Origin: Desulfobacteraceae bacterium
GTDB lineage: Bacteria > Desulfobacterota > Desulfobacteria > Desulfobacterales > Desulfobacteraceae
Direction: 5' to 3'
Assembly: GCA_003354055.1 (NCBI GenBank)
Contig: PIVQ01000455.1
Span: 1 to 6,142 of the forward strand
Length of the DNA stretch: 6,142 nucleotides
In this document: positions 1-6,112 of the stretch, in pieces
Layout of the letters: each line of letters begins with the position of its first letter
Numbering within the stretch: the first letter of the stretch is position 1
The notes under the pieces: generated by a model
What the model was told of the DNA's origin: nothing
Database searches by the model: none
Seen by the model: only the letters and a program-made list of their open reading frames with translations
Program-made: the position numbers and the translations under genes

Positions 1-1113
1 CAGGCCCAGATCCTTTGCATGTTCCCTGAAATAAGTGCCGGGCAGAACCAGAAGGGGAAATACCTGGATATCATCTTCCATACCATGATCAATTACAAAA
101 TTCAGAGATGCAAGGAATCCTTCCAGCGTATCGCCTGGAAGCCCCACAATGAGGTCCAGTCTGGGGCGGATGCCTTGGGCCTTCAGGGCATTAACGCCTG
201 AAAGAAAGGCCTTTAAATCGGTTTTCCGCCCCATTTGCTCAAGCACATGGGGATGAATACTTTGAAGGCCGATTTCAAATTCCGTAAACCCGGCCTGTTT
301 GAGAAGGCCGGCGAGGTGATCATCTATGCGTTCCGCACGGATTTCACTGGACAGGGCCATCTGGGGAGCCGGATTGAGCTCTTTTATGGTTTCAAGAATC
401 GGAACAAGGTTGGGCCGGGCGTTGAGGGTGGGATCCAGAAAGACTATTTCTCTTATATCATTTTGCCGGGCCCAGGTTATGGCCCGGGTAATGTGTTCGG
501 TTTCTTTGAATATAAGTTTCCCCATGGATTTATTGTAATGGCAGAACCTGCAGCCAAAGGGGCAACCCCGCTGGGTTTCCAATAAAACAGGATCTCCTTT
601 CTGCGGGGAAAGGATACCCTCTGTATAAGGGTTGGGGGATTGTGTAAAGATTTTACTGGATGCCTGATCTGAGACGCTTGAATTCTCTTCTGACTCGTCA
701 GGGTGACTGGTTAAAAGCTGCCTGAACCTCCCCTCTCCCTGGCCATAGATTTTAATGTCAATAAAATCTTCATCGATCCCCGGTGTATCCCGGGTAATTT
801 CAGGACCACCCAGAATAATTTTGGGGCCGGTGCTCCCGGTTTTGGCCTTGGCCTCTTTCGCTATGTAAAGACTTCGCTCCCGGTTCCAGCAGAATACGGT
901 GAATCCCAGGATATCCGGATCAAAGTCAGCGATGTAATCCAGAATAAGGGTATCACTGCCATGGGAGGCCAGCATGGGATCAAGAATCTCTATCTGAGTA
1001 TCCGGAATATCAGAAGCCGCCTGTTTCAGGCAGGCTGCACCAAAGGGAATATTTCCGGTTTTCAGACCGAAGCTGGATTTTGGAATGGGCAGCTGAATTA
1101 AAAGTGCCCGCAT
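1..1113 (-). CDS. B12-binding-domain radical SAM protein (C-terminus cut by window edge)
   Basis: The reading frame is open for all 371 codons from ATG at 1113 to base 1. Residues 1-133 look like the Rossmann-type B12-binding domain of class B radical SAM enzymes: an N-terminal beta strand (RALLIQLP), IILGGPE at 99-105 and YGQGEG at 123-128. A low-complexity Ser/Glu-rich linker (about 134-172) leads to the radical SAM core with RGCPFGCRFC at 182-191. C184, C188 and C191 would hold the [4Fe-4S] cluster that cleaves SAM. FEIGLQSIHP (279-288) and DLIVGLPGDT (320-329) are typical later strands of the barrel. Family members usually run beyond 450 residues, so a C-terminal part is missing. The start is supported by AAGGA nine bases upstream. 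The substrate cannot be told; the family includes methyltransferases and ring-forming enzymes. The gene lies 105 bp downstream of the SPL-like gene, so it may be cotranscribed. Family assignment is firm; function is open. Confidence 0.9.
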   Translation of the reverse strand, partial: MRALLIQLPIPKSSFGLKTGNIPFGAACLKQAASDIPDTQIEILDPMLASHGSDTLILDYIADFDPDILGFTVFCWNRERSLYIAKEAKAKTGSTGPKIILGGPEITRDTPGIDEDFIDIKIYGQGEGRFRQLLTSHPDESEENSSVSDQASSKIFTQSPNPYTEGILSPQKGDPVLLETQRGCPFGCRFCHYNKSMGKLIFKETEHITRAITWARQNDIREIVFLDPTLNARPNLVPILETIKELNPAPQMALSSEIRAERIDDHLAGLLKQAGFTEFEIGLQSIHPHVLEQMGRKTDLKAFLSGVNALKAQGIRPRLDLIVGLPGDTLEGFLASLNFVIDHGMEDDIQVFPLLVLPGTYFREHAKDLGL

Positions 1114-1122
1114 AGGTTTTTA

Positions 1123-1127
1123 TCCTT
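1123..1127 (-). promoter_or_regulatory. Ribosome binding site of the B12 radical SAM gene, inside a palindrome
   Basis: AAGGA on the minus strand lies nine bases before the ATG at 1113. It is the right arm of the perfect 14-bp palindrome CCTTAAATTTAAGG (1124-1137). In RNA, CCUUA and UAAGG could pair around an AAUU loop and partly hide the site. The hairpin is short and AU-rich, so any effect would be weak. Confidence 0.55.
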
Positions 1128-1141
1128 AAATTTAAGGGCGT

Positions 1142-1245
1142 GGGAATCGTTACAAAATAACTTGATCTAAATCGTTTCCAAAACCCCTTAAAAGACTGGG
1201 TATTTTGAAAACAAAAGATCAAGTAATTTTGGAGCCGATCCTTAG
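1142..1245. repeat. Imperfect palindromic repeat, copy 1
   Basis: This is a roughly 104-bp element able to fold into a long hairpin. The middle stem is CAAAATAACTTGATC (1153-1167) against 1217-1231, matching at 14 of 15 positions. The inner stem is 1174-1187 against 1198-1212, with one bulge and a few mismatches, closed by a 10-base loop TTAAAAGACT (1188-1197). A second copy in the same orientation lies at 4462-4564. Similarity between copies runs from GGGA at the left end to CCTTAG at the right end. The element fills most of the gap after the SPL-like gene and overlaps its last eight codons and stop. There is no T-run after the hairpin on either strand, so it is not a classic terminator. It could be a MITE- or REP-like element or a structured RNA; it encodes no protein of its own. 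Confidence 0.8.
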
Positions 1246-2346
1246 CAATGAGGCGTTCAATCCGCATCTTTTTGCCGCGGACTGATCCAGAAGGTGTCCG
1301 AGTTCGCCTTCTTTACCTGGAAAGTACCCAATTGTTTTTTCCCATACTTCGTGGTCTTCCATACAATAATAGACCAGAACCTCAGGTGCGATTTCCCCGA
1401 ATAACTTGGTAAGTCTCTGGTAGAGAGCAATTCTCAGGGGTTTAAAATACCGCATCTTATTGTCGAGGCCCAGGATGAATTCTCCATAGGGAATGGTGGA
1501 CTCAGGAAATCTTTTTTCAACAATGGGTTTGAGCTGGGGCATGAACCTGAAGGTACCGATGCTGATCCAGACGACATCTGTTGGGGCTACATGATCGAAT
1601 ATGGATTGGATCACACGTTCATAGGCCTGTTCGCATCCATCATATAAGACCAGGGGATCAAAATGAAAGGCAAGTTTATAGCCTTTGGCTGCACATAATT
1701 TTGCCGTAGCCAGTCGTGCGGCAAGGGCTGCGGTTCCGCGCTCTTCAGACCGGATGATATCCGGGGTGTTGACTGACCAGGCCAGAATGGTTTTCCCGTT
1801 ATGATCCAGATCCAGGAGGGAGTCCACATTCACGGTCTTGGTTTTAAGCTCAAGAGCAGCATTGTTTTGCCTGGCAAATTTTTCAACCAGAAAGGCCGGT
1901 ATCTGGCTGATCGGTTCCCAGATCAGGGAGTCGGTGTATTCTCCGGTGCCGATGCGCAGTATTTTTTGTTTGGCAAACGCCTGGTCCAGGGCCTGGGATA
2001 AGGTGGCAAGTCCTGCAAAGTATTGAAGCACAGGAGGGTGAAAATAGGCCTGCAAAATGCAATAGGAACAATCCATGGTGCAGAAGGTGCCGGTGTGGAG
2101 AATGGTATAGTCGCAACAGGTATAATGGCTGGTGCCCGGGCATTCGCGGACAACTGCACCCCTGTTTTTGGTGATGTACAACAGGGTTTTTGCAAAGGTT
2201 ATCGGGTCTTTGGATCCGTTGATCAGATCATATACCGGCTGGGAGTTTTTAACGATTTCAGGTTCAATACCTGTTTTTGAAATCAGGTATTCAATCTCAT
2301 CATCGCGATCCAGACCGGCATCAAGGAATAAGCGGTCGAGTCTCAT
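1219..2346 (-). CDS. Spore photoproduct lyase (SPL)-family radical SAM protein
   Basis: The product is 375 residues. The radical SAM motif is CTMDCSYC with C89, C93 and C96, preceded by a Cys pair at C77-C78 and followed by ILQAYF. The rest follows Bacillus SPL as I recall it: GTGEYTDS (133-140), a strand LELKTKT (165-171), an HNGKT stretch (182-186) identical to SPL, WSVN (190-193), then GYKLAFHFDPL. SPL repairs the thymine dimer of UV-damaged spore DNA. Here the hydrogen-donor cysteine (C141 in Bacillus) aligns with E137 and the relay tyrosine Y99 aligns with I97, while Y97 is kept as Y95. The fold and SAM cleavage are well supported, but classical spore photoproduct repair is doubtful. The ATG at 2346 has AGGGTGA just upstream and lies 16 bp after the ParB-like stop, so the two are likely cotranscribed. 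The last eight codons and the TGA lie in palindromic repeat copy 1. The true role is unknown; some other nucleic-acid reaction is possible. Confidence 0.88.
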   Translation of the reverse strand: MRLDRLFLDAGLDRDDEIEYLISKTGIEPEIVKNSQPVYDLINGSKDPITFAKTLLYITKNRGAVVRECPGTSHYTCCDYTILHTGTFCTMDCSYCILQAYFHPPVLQYFAGLATLSQALDQAFAKQKILRIGTGEYTDSLIWEPISQIPAFLVEKFARQNNAALELKTKTVNVDSLLDLDHNGKTILAWSVNTPDIIRSEERGTAALAARLATAKLCAAKGYKLAFHFDPLVLYDGCEQAYERVIQSIFDHVAPTDVVWISIGTFRFMPQLKPIVEKRFPESTIPYGEFILGLDNKMRYFKPLRIALYQRLTKLFGEIAPEVLVYYCMEDHEVWEKTIGYFPGKEGELGHLLDQSAAKRCGLNASLLRIGSKIT

Positions 2347-2362
2347 ATCTTCACCCTGCCCT

Positions 2363-3346
2363 TCATCTTTTCAACAGATCTTTAAAGCCTTCGCTGTCAG
2401 GCAGAGTATTCAGACCTGTCAGTTGGTCCTGAAGTTCTTTCGGGGATTTAAAGTTGAATGAGATGGAATAGACCATGCTTTCAAAATTTTCAGGCAGTAC
2501 CATTCTGACGCCTTTGGGCAGTTTTAATGCCCGGAATTGTTTGGCAGAAGACTTTTTTGCCAGGTCGAGCTTAGGAAACCTACGTTGGAACAGCTTGGCT
2601 CTCAGAAGGTTTCCGGCTGCGGAAAGATCCCTGTGAGCAGGACTGTTATCTGATTTCTCGTCTGGTTTTAGAATGTCGGTGACTTCTTTTTCCATGAAGA
2701 GTTCCGACACCGATATTTTTTCTCTGGCGCAGATTTCTCTTGCCCAGGTCATGATTTCCATCTGTTTGGAAGAGGATACTTTTACGTTTGCAAAAAGGTC
2801 AAGAAATGCTTTTGCAGCTTCAGGGTCAAGACCAACCATTGTTTTGGCGGCTTTGACAGACAGACCGCCGGTATCAAGAAGTGCCATGGCCGGATGGGGT
2901 AGCTTACGGATACGGGTCAGATTTTTAATATACCCGGCATTAAGTTTTGTATTAAAAATTGCCGGGGAGGCTTCTGCCATCTCCTTTGCATCCATGTAAA
3001 GATTTAGCAGGGCAATGGCCCGGATCACTTCGCCGGGTGAAAGTTCCCGCTGGAATGCATTTTCAGCTACGGCCAGTTTTGCAAGGTCTTTTTCAGAACC
3101 GCCTGCAGCAACACGGCAGGTAATGGTTTTCCACCCAAGGGTTGCAGCAACTGCCAGCCGTTTGAACCCTGATACCATTATGAATCCTTCATCTTTACTG
3201 CAAATCAGGGGAGGAACGCAAAGACCGACTGAAGCCATGGAAGCGGCCAGGGCTGAAGAATCGTCATCAGCCCTGGTGATTCTGAATTCTGTGTCAGCCG
3301 TATTAATGGCTGACACTAAAATTTTTGAAATCTGAAAGTCCTGCAT
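2363..3346 (-). CDS. ParB-like DNA-binding protein
   Basis: The product is 327 residues. Residues 5-110 resemble the ParB/Spo0J N-terminal domain: a start with a run of D and S before LAASMASVGLCVPPLI (33-48), SGFKRLAVAATLGW (59-72) at the place of the GERRxRA nucleotide-binding box, and ENAFQRELSPGE (95-106) at the place of the ENxQR box. Residues 120-180 look like the ParB helix-turn-helix: YIKNLTRIRKLP, then LLDTGGLSVKAAKTMVGL. After a charged linker (about 215-240), a C-terminal domain I do not recognise (245-327) contains RRFPKLDL and KLPKGVRMVLPENFES. The GERR box is degenerate (GFKR), and no ParA partner is visible, so this is unlikely to be the chromosomal partition protein. The start ATG at 3346 is 3 bp after the purC stop. 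The nearest GGAG is rather far (about 14 bases), so translational coupling to purC is likely. It sits 16 bp before the SPL-like gene and may act with it. ParB-like fold is likely; the job is unknown. Confidence 0.8.
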   Translation of the reverse strand: MQDFQISKILVSAINTADTEFRITRADDDSSALAASMASVGLCVPPLICSKDEGFIMVSGFKRLAVAATLGWKTITCRVAAGGSEKDLAKLAVAENAFQRELSPGEVIRAIALLNLYMDAKEMAEASPAIFNTKLNAGYIKNLTRIRKLPHPAMALLDTGGLSVKAAKTMVGLDPEAAKAFLDLFANVKVSSSKQMEIMTWAREICAREKISVSELFMEKEVTDILKPDEKSDNSPAHRDLSAAGNLLRAKLFQRRFPKLDLAKKSSAKQFRALKLPKGVRMVLPENFESMVYSISFNFKSPKELQDQLTGLNTLPDSEGFKDLLKR

Positions 3347-3349
3347 CCG

Positions 3350-4237
3350 TTAGATGGTCTCTCCGGTCAGGCGGTTAAAGATCTCTTTGTAGGTCTTGCT
3401 TGTATTTTCTATGATCTCGGGAGGCAGTTCCGGTCCGGGAGGGGTTTTGCCCCAGCCTGAATTAGTAAGCCAGTCTCTGACGGCCTGTTTGTCAAAACTT
3501 CTCTGTCCCCTGCCGGGTGTATAATCGTCCAGAGGCCAGAACCTGGATGAATCCGGGGTCAGTATTTCATCAATCAGGATGATCTCACCGTCAAGCATAC
3601 CGAATTCAAATTTGGTATCGGCAATAATGATCCCTTTTTCCAGGGCCAGTTTTGCGCCCCTGTTGTATATTTCAAGGCTCAGGTCCCGCAGTTTTTCAGC
3701 ATTTTCCTTGCCGATGATATTGATGGTCTCCTCATAGCTGATATTGATGTCATGATCTCCGATTTCAGCTTTGGAAGACGGCGTATATAAAGGTGTTTCA
3801 AGTTTGTCGGATTCTTTGAGTCCCTCAGGAAGGCGGATGTCGCAGACATGGCCTTCTTTCTGGTATGATTTCCATCCGGATCCTGAAATATACCCCCGGA
3901 CAATACATTCTACAGTCAGGGGTTCTGCCTTTTTAACCAGCATACTCCGGCCTTCAAGGGTCTTTCTGTATTTTAGGAATGCTTCGGGGTAATCATCAAC
4001 ATTCGTGCTGATGATGTGGTTTTTAACAATGTCTTCCATCTGCTTGAACCAGAAAACTGAGATCTGATTCAATACCTTACCCTTATCGGGAATGGTGTTT
4101 GGCAGAACAACGTCAAATGCGGAAAGCCTGTCAGTTGTAACCATGAGCAGGGCGTCTCCGGTATCAAAGATATCTCTGACCTTACCCTGTCTGACCAAGG
4201 GAAGTCCTTCATATTCTGTGTCTGGAATTAAAGTCAA
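3350..4237 (-). CDS. purC: Phosphoribosylaminoimidazole-succinocarboxamide synthase (SAICAR synthase)
   Basis: PurC joins aspartate to CAIR using ATP to make SAICAR, a cytosolic step of purine synthesis. With the TTG start at 4237 the product is 295 residues, the usual size for this longer bacterial/eukaryotic-like PurC type. Visible family motifs are GKVRDIFD (18-25, nucleotide-binding strand), [10 protein letters not shown] (34-43), the first signature [13 protein letters not shown] (109-121), the second signature [10 protein letters not shown] (204-213) and [12 protein letters not shown] (223-234). The frame stays open for 52 more codons up to an ATG at 4393. That stretch has no resemblance to PurC, covers the likely promoters, and has no good ribosome site. 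The TTG has AGGAG at a spacing of seven, so it is the better start. The gene heads an apparent operon with the ParB-like gene (3-bp gap) and the SPL-like gene, neither a purine gene. A dyad over its likely promoter may be an operator. Confidence 0.96.
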   Translation of the reverse strand: MTLIPDTEYEGLPLVRQGKVRDIFDTGDALLMVTTDRLSAFDVVLPNTIPDKGKVLNQISVFWFKQMEDIVKNHIISTNVDDYPEAFLKYRKTLEGRSMLVKKAEPLTVECIVRGYISGSGWKSYQKEGHVCDIRLPEGLKESDKLETPLYTPSSKAEIGDHDINISYEETINIIGKENAEKLRDLSLEIYNRGAKLALEKGIIIADTKFEFGMLDGEIILIDEILTPDSSRFWPLDDYTPGRGQRSFDKQAVRDWLTNSGWGKTPPGPELPPEIIENTSKTYKEIFNRLTGETI

Positions 4238-4244
4238 TTTAAGT

Positions 4245-4252
4245 CTCCTTTT
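4245..4252 (-). promoter_or_regulatory. Ribosome binding site fixing the purC TTG start
   Basis: AAAAGGAG on the minus strand, followed by seven bases and TTG at 4237-4235. No ATG or GTG in frame has a comparable site, so this motif decides the start. Confidence 0.8.
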
Positions 4253-4291
4253 AGAATAACAATTCTTTACAATAATTTTGCTGATTAATAG

Positions 4292-4320
4292 CATAGAATA
4301 GGGTATTTTTCTATTCTTTG
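4292..4320. repeat. Inverted repeat over the likely purC promoter, possible operator
   Basis: CATAGAATAG (4292-4301) and CTATTCTTTG (4311-4320) match as a 10-bp inverted repeat with one mismatch and a 9-bp centre. It overlaps the proposed -10 and -35 of purC and therefore could bind a dimeric regulator. It does not resemble the E. coli PurR box. The regulator is unknown. Confidence 0.4.
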
Positions 4321-4322
4321 AA
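4295..4322 (-). promoter_or_regulatory. Possible purC promoter
   Basis: On the minus strand TTCAAA (4322-4317) and TATTCT (4300-4295) lie 16 bases apart, each matching four of six consensus bases. Transcription would start near 4288, about 50 bases before the TTG. The match is modest in an AT-rich stretch. Confidence 0.3.
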
Positions 4323-4372
4323 CAAATTTTTACATAAGATAAAAAATGAAGTGGTTTGGAAAAAGACAAGAC

Positions 4373-4401
4373 TTGACCTGAACCATTCATCATAATATGT
4401 T
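4373..4401 (+). promoter_or_regulatory. Likely sigma70 promoter of the tolC-like gene
   Basis: TTGACC (4373-4378), a 17-base spacer, and TATGTT (4396-4401). Transcription would start near 4408, giving a leader of about 200 bases that contains palindromic repeat copy 2. No promoter of similar quality fits between the repeat and the gene. Confidence 0.5.
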
Positions 4402-4461
4402 TAGGCCGGTTATGCTAATGATCTTAGAGTAAGGGTTTTATTATAAGAAATTCTTAATTTA

Positions 4462-4564
4462 GGGACCGCGCAAAAATAACTTCACATAGTCGGTTTGCAA
4501 AAACCCTTAAAACATTGGGTATTTTGCATACAGAACGTGAACTAATTATTGCGCGACCCCTTAG
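4462..4564. repeat. Imperfect palindromic repeat, copy 2
   Basis: This is the second copy of the element at 1142-1245, in the same orientation. Three nested stems can be read: outer GGGACCGCGCAA (4462-4473) against TTGCGCGACCCC (4549-4560), 10 of 12 paired; middle AATAACTTCAC (4475-4485) against GTGAACTAATT (4537-4547), 9 of 11; inner TGCAAAAACCC (4496-4506) against GGGTATTTTGCA (4517-4528), with a one-base bulge. The loop is TTAAAACATT (4507-4516). TTA flanks both ends (4459-4461 and 4561-4563), which could be a short target duplication or chance. The element lies about 45 bases upstream of the tolC-like start. Confidence 0.85.
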
Positions 4565-4598
4565 GTAACCGGATCGATAAGAACAATTTTTAATCTAT

Positions 4599-4603
4599 GA
4601 GGA
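4599..4603 (+). promoter_or_regulatory. Ribosome binding site choosing the second ATG of the tolC-like gene
   Basis: GAGGA lies five bases before the ATG at 4609. The first in-frame ATG (4597) overlaps this motif and has no ribosome site of its own, so the start at 4609 is preferred. This drops four residues ahead of the signal peptide. Confidence 0.7.
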
Positions 4604-4608
4604 AATCC

Positions 4609-5916
4609 ATGAAACGGATCTTAGTCTTTCTTTTGTACCTATTGATTTTTAGCCTGTGGCTCGTCTCACCGGCTTTTTCCCAGCCCCACTATACACTCAA
4701 GGAGTTGTGCCGGCTGGCCAATGAAAATGCAGAAACCATTAAAATTGCAGATGAAGATCTGTATATAGCAGAGCAGGAAAAAGAGCGGGCTAAGTCTGTA
4801 CTCATCCCAAGAGCAACATTGTACGGCAGTTATCTGAATTATAAAAAAGATGATGTCTACTCCCCGGATGTGAATAGCGTGGGCGGAAAACTGACCCAGT
4901 CCTTTACACTGAACGGTAGAGAACTCATTGCCTATGACGTAAGCAAAAAGGGAATCGAAAAGGCCGTTTTTTCAAAAGAGACTGTCAGATCAGATTATAT
5001 TTTAAAGGTTGCCGAGTCCTATATAACTACCCTGAAAAACAAACGTCTGGTCGAAGTGGCTGACGCCGAGACGGAACGCCTGACAACTTATCGGAATTCA
5101 GTAAAAGAAAAACTGAGTGTGGGTAATGTCACAAAGACAGATCTTTACAGGGCTGAAGCTGAATTATCAAGATCCCTGACCGATCAGATCATAGCTGTAA
5201 ATGATGTGGAAACCTCCAAGGCAAACATTGTCCGGCTGTCAGGTATCGAAGATGAGTTCAGCGTCTCCGCAGCAGACATTGACCCTCAGGATGGGTTTAC
5301 CATTACCGAACCTGAAATCAGGGCCCAGGCTCTGAAAAACAGGTATGAGATCAAAGAGGCCCAAAAAGCAATTGAGATAGCAACTCGCACAGTGGCCTAT
5401 GAAAAAGGTGATTACTGGCCAAGTATTGACCTGGAAGGCGGTTATAATGAAAATGATATCCGTTACGGGAATGACATCAGCAGTGGTGATTATGATACTG
5501 AAAATCTCTATATCCAGGCCGAACTCAGCTTCACCTTATATGATGGTGGTCTGAGAAAGGCCGAGGTTCGCCAGGCACTGGCCGAAGAAAGGCAGGCAAA
5601 GCATGCATTGACCAATCAGGAAAAAGTGGTTGTTCTTGAATCAAAAACATCTTTTCTCGAATTTGAAACCGCGAAGAATGCTCTGATTAACCTTGAGGAC
5701 GAGGTCAAGTCTGCCCAGGAAAACTATACGGCGGTACAGATGCAGTTCAAATACGGAATGGCTGACAGCATTGACATCATGGATGCCAATAAATTACTGG
5801 TAGATGCGCAAAGACGGATGTCAAACGCAGAATACACCTATTACCTTGCCATTTTAAGAATTATTCACACCCAGGGAGATATCTTGACCCAGCTTTTAGC
5901 TGATAACGGTGAATGA
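4609..5916 (+). CDS. TolC-family outer-membrane efflux protein
   Basis: The product is 435 residues from ATG 4609. Residues 1-24 form a signal peptide: KR, a hydrophobic core, then SPAFS with likely cleavage before QPHYT. The mature protein shows the two repeated halves of the outer-membrane efflux family. The first half opens with YTLKELCRLANENAE (28-42), and the second with NRYEIKEAQKAIEIA (244-258), then YWPSIDLEGGY (269-279) and LYDGGLRKAEVRQA (310-323). The matching hairpin ends are VGNVTKTDLYRAEAEL (171-186) and YGMADSIDIMDANKLL (382-397). Long Ala/Glu/Lys-rich helices fit the periplasmic coiled-coil barrel. Such trimers form the outer-membrane exit duct for RND or ABC pumps or type I secretion. 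The inner-membrane and adaptor partners are not in the window, so the substrate cannot be told. The gene is divergent from purC, has its own promoter, and is followed by a terminator, so it seems to be transcribed alone. Confidence 0.93.
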   Translation: MKRILVFLLYLLIFSLWLVSPAFSQPHYTLKELCRLANENAETIKIADEDLYIAEQEKERAKSVLIPRATLYGSYLNYKKDDVYSPDVNSVGGKLTQSFTLNGRELIAYDVSKKGIEKAVFSKETVRSDYILKVAESYITTLKNKRLVEVADAETERLTTYRNSVKEKLSVGNVTKTDLYRAEAELSRSLTDQIIAVNDVETSKANIVRLSGIEDEFSVSAADIDPQDGFTITEPEIRAQALKNRYEIKEAQKAIEIATRTVAYEKGDYWPSIDLEGGYNENDIRYGNDISSGDYDTENLYIQAELSFTLYDGGLRKAEVRQALAEERQAKHALTNQEKVVVLESKTSFLEFETAKNALINLEDEVKSAQENYTAVQMQFKYGMADSIDIMDANKLLVDAQRRMSNAEYTYYLAILRIIHTQGDILTQLLADNGE

Positions 5917-5955
5917 GCCAGGATTCAATTAAACGATATCTTGTGAAAAACGGTT

Positions 5956-5996
5956 AAACCCTATTGCATACGGTATGCATGGGGTTTGCTGTTTTT
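5956..5996 (+). terminator. Rho-independent terminator after the tolC-like gene
   Basis: AAACCCTATTGCATAC (5956-5971) pairs with GTATGCATGGGGTTT (5973-5987) apart from one bulged T and one G-U pair. GCTG and then TTTTT (5992-5996) follow. It starts 40 bases after the tolC-like stop. Confidence 0.8.
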
Positions 5997-6034
5997 GGAT
6001 ATAACTGAATTATTAATGTTTTAAGCGACTAAGC

Positions 6035-6063
6035 TTGACTATTTTTCAGGTGTTCCTTATCCT
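6035..6063 (+). promoter_or_regulatory. Likely sigma70 promoter of the downstream partial gene
   Basis: TTGACT (6035-6040), a 17-base spacer, and TATCCT (6058-6063) match five of six and four of six consensus bases. Transcription would begin near 6070, giving a leader of about 43 bases. The position after a terminator supports a separate unit. Confidence 0.55.
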
Positions 6064-6112
6064 TTTACGTATTGTTCGTTTCTTGGATAAACATGATGCA
6101 AAGGAGACAACC

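Larger units (their letters stand above)
4238..4608. other. Divergent intergenic region between purC and tolC-like gene
   Basis: This stretch of about 370 bp has no convincing gene. From left to right it holds the purC ribosome site, a dyad over a weak purC promoter, the tolC promoter, a small palindrome TAAGAA-A-TTCTTA (4444-4456), palindromic repeat copy 2 and the tolC ribosome site. The base composition is AT-rich outside the repeat, as expected for a regulatory region. Confidence 0.8.

Noticed and set aside
235..585. 116-codon open frame on the plus strand
   Set aside because: It lies antisense inside the B12 radical SAM gene, whose family motifs are clear on the other strand; it shows no domain or ribosome site.
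1142..1245. Repeat copy 1 as a rho-independent terminator after the SPL-like gene
   Set aside because: No T-run follows the hairpin on the minus strand, and the loop side is AT-rich with mismatched stems; the long repeat explanation fits better.
1010..1267. 85-codon open frame on the minus strand spanning the gap between the two radical SAM genes
   Set aside because: It overlaps the ends of two well-supported genes in another frame and runs through the palindromic repeat; no recognisable protein.
1219..2346. Genuine spore photoproduct lyase (splB)
   Set aside because: Key residues for the radical relay are replaced and nothing in the window suggests sporulation, so only the family name is used.
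2132..2461. 109-codon plus-strand frame across the SPL-like/ParB-like junction
   Set aside because: It is antisense to two genes with family motifs and has no support of its own.
2363..3346. Chromosomal ParB of a parABS partition system
   Set aside because: No parA neighbour, a degenerate GERR box, an unrelated C-terminal domain and a purC/SPL context; I saw no parS-like site in the window.
4238..4393. N-terminal extension of purC by 52 codons to an ATG at 4393
   Set aside because: It has no PurC-like sequence, lacks a ribosome site, overlaps both proposed promoters, and the TTG at 4237 with AGGAG gives the family's normal length.
4459..4563. TTA direct repeats flanking repeat copy 2 as a target-site duplication
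   Set aside because: Three bases in an AT-rich region are easily chance, and copy 1 lacks a matching TTA on its left side.
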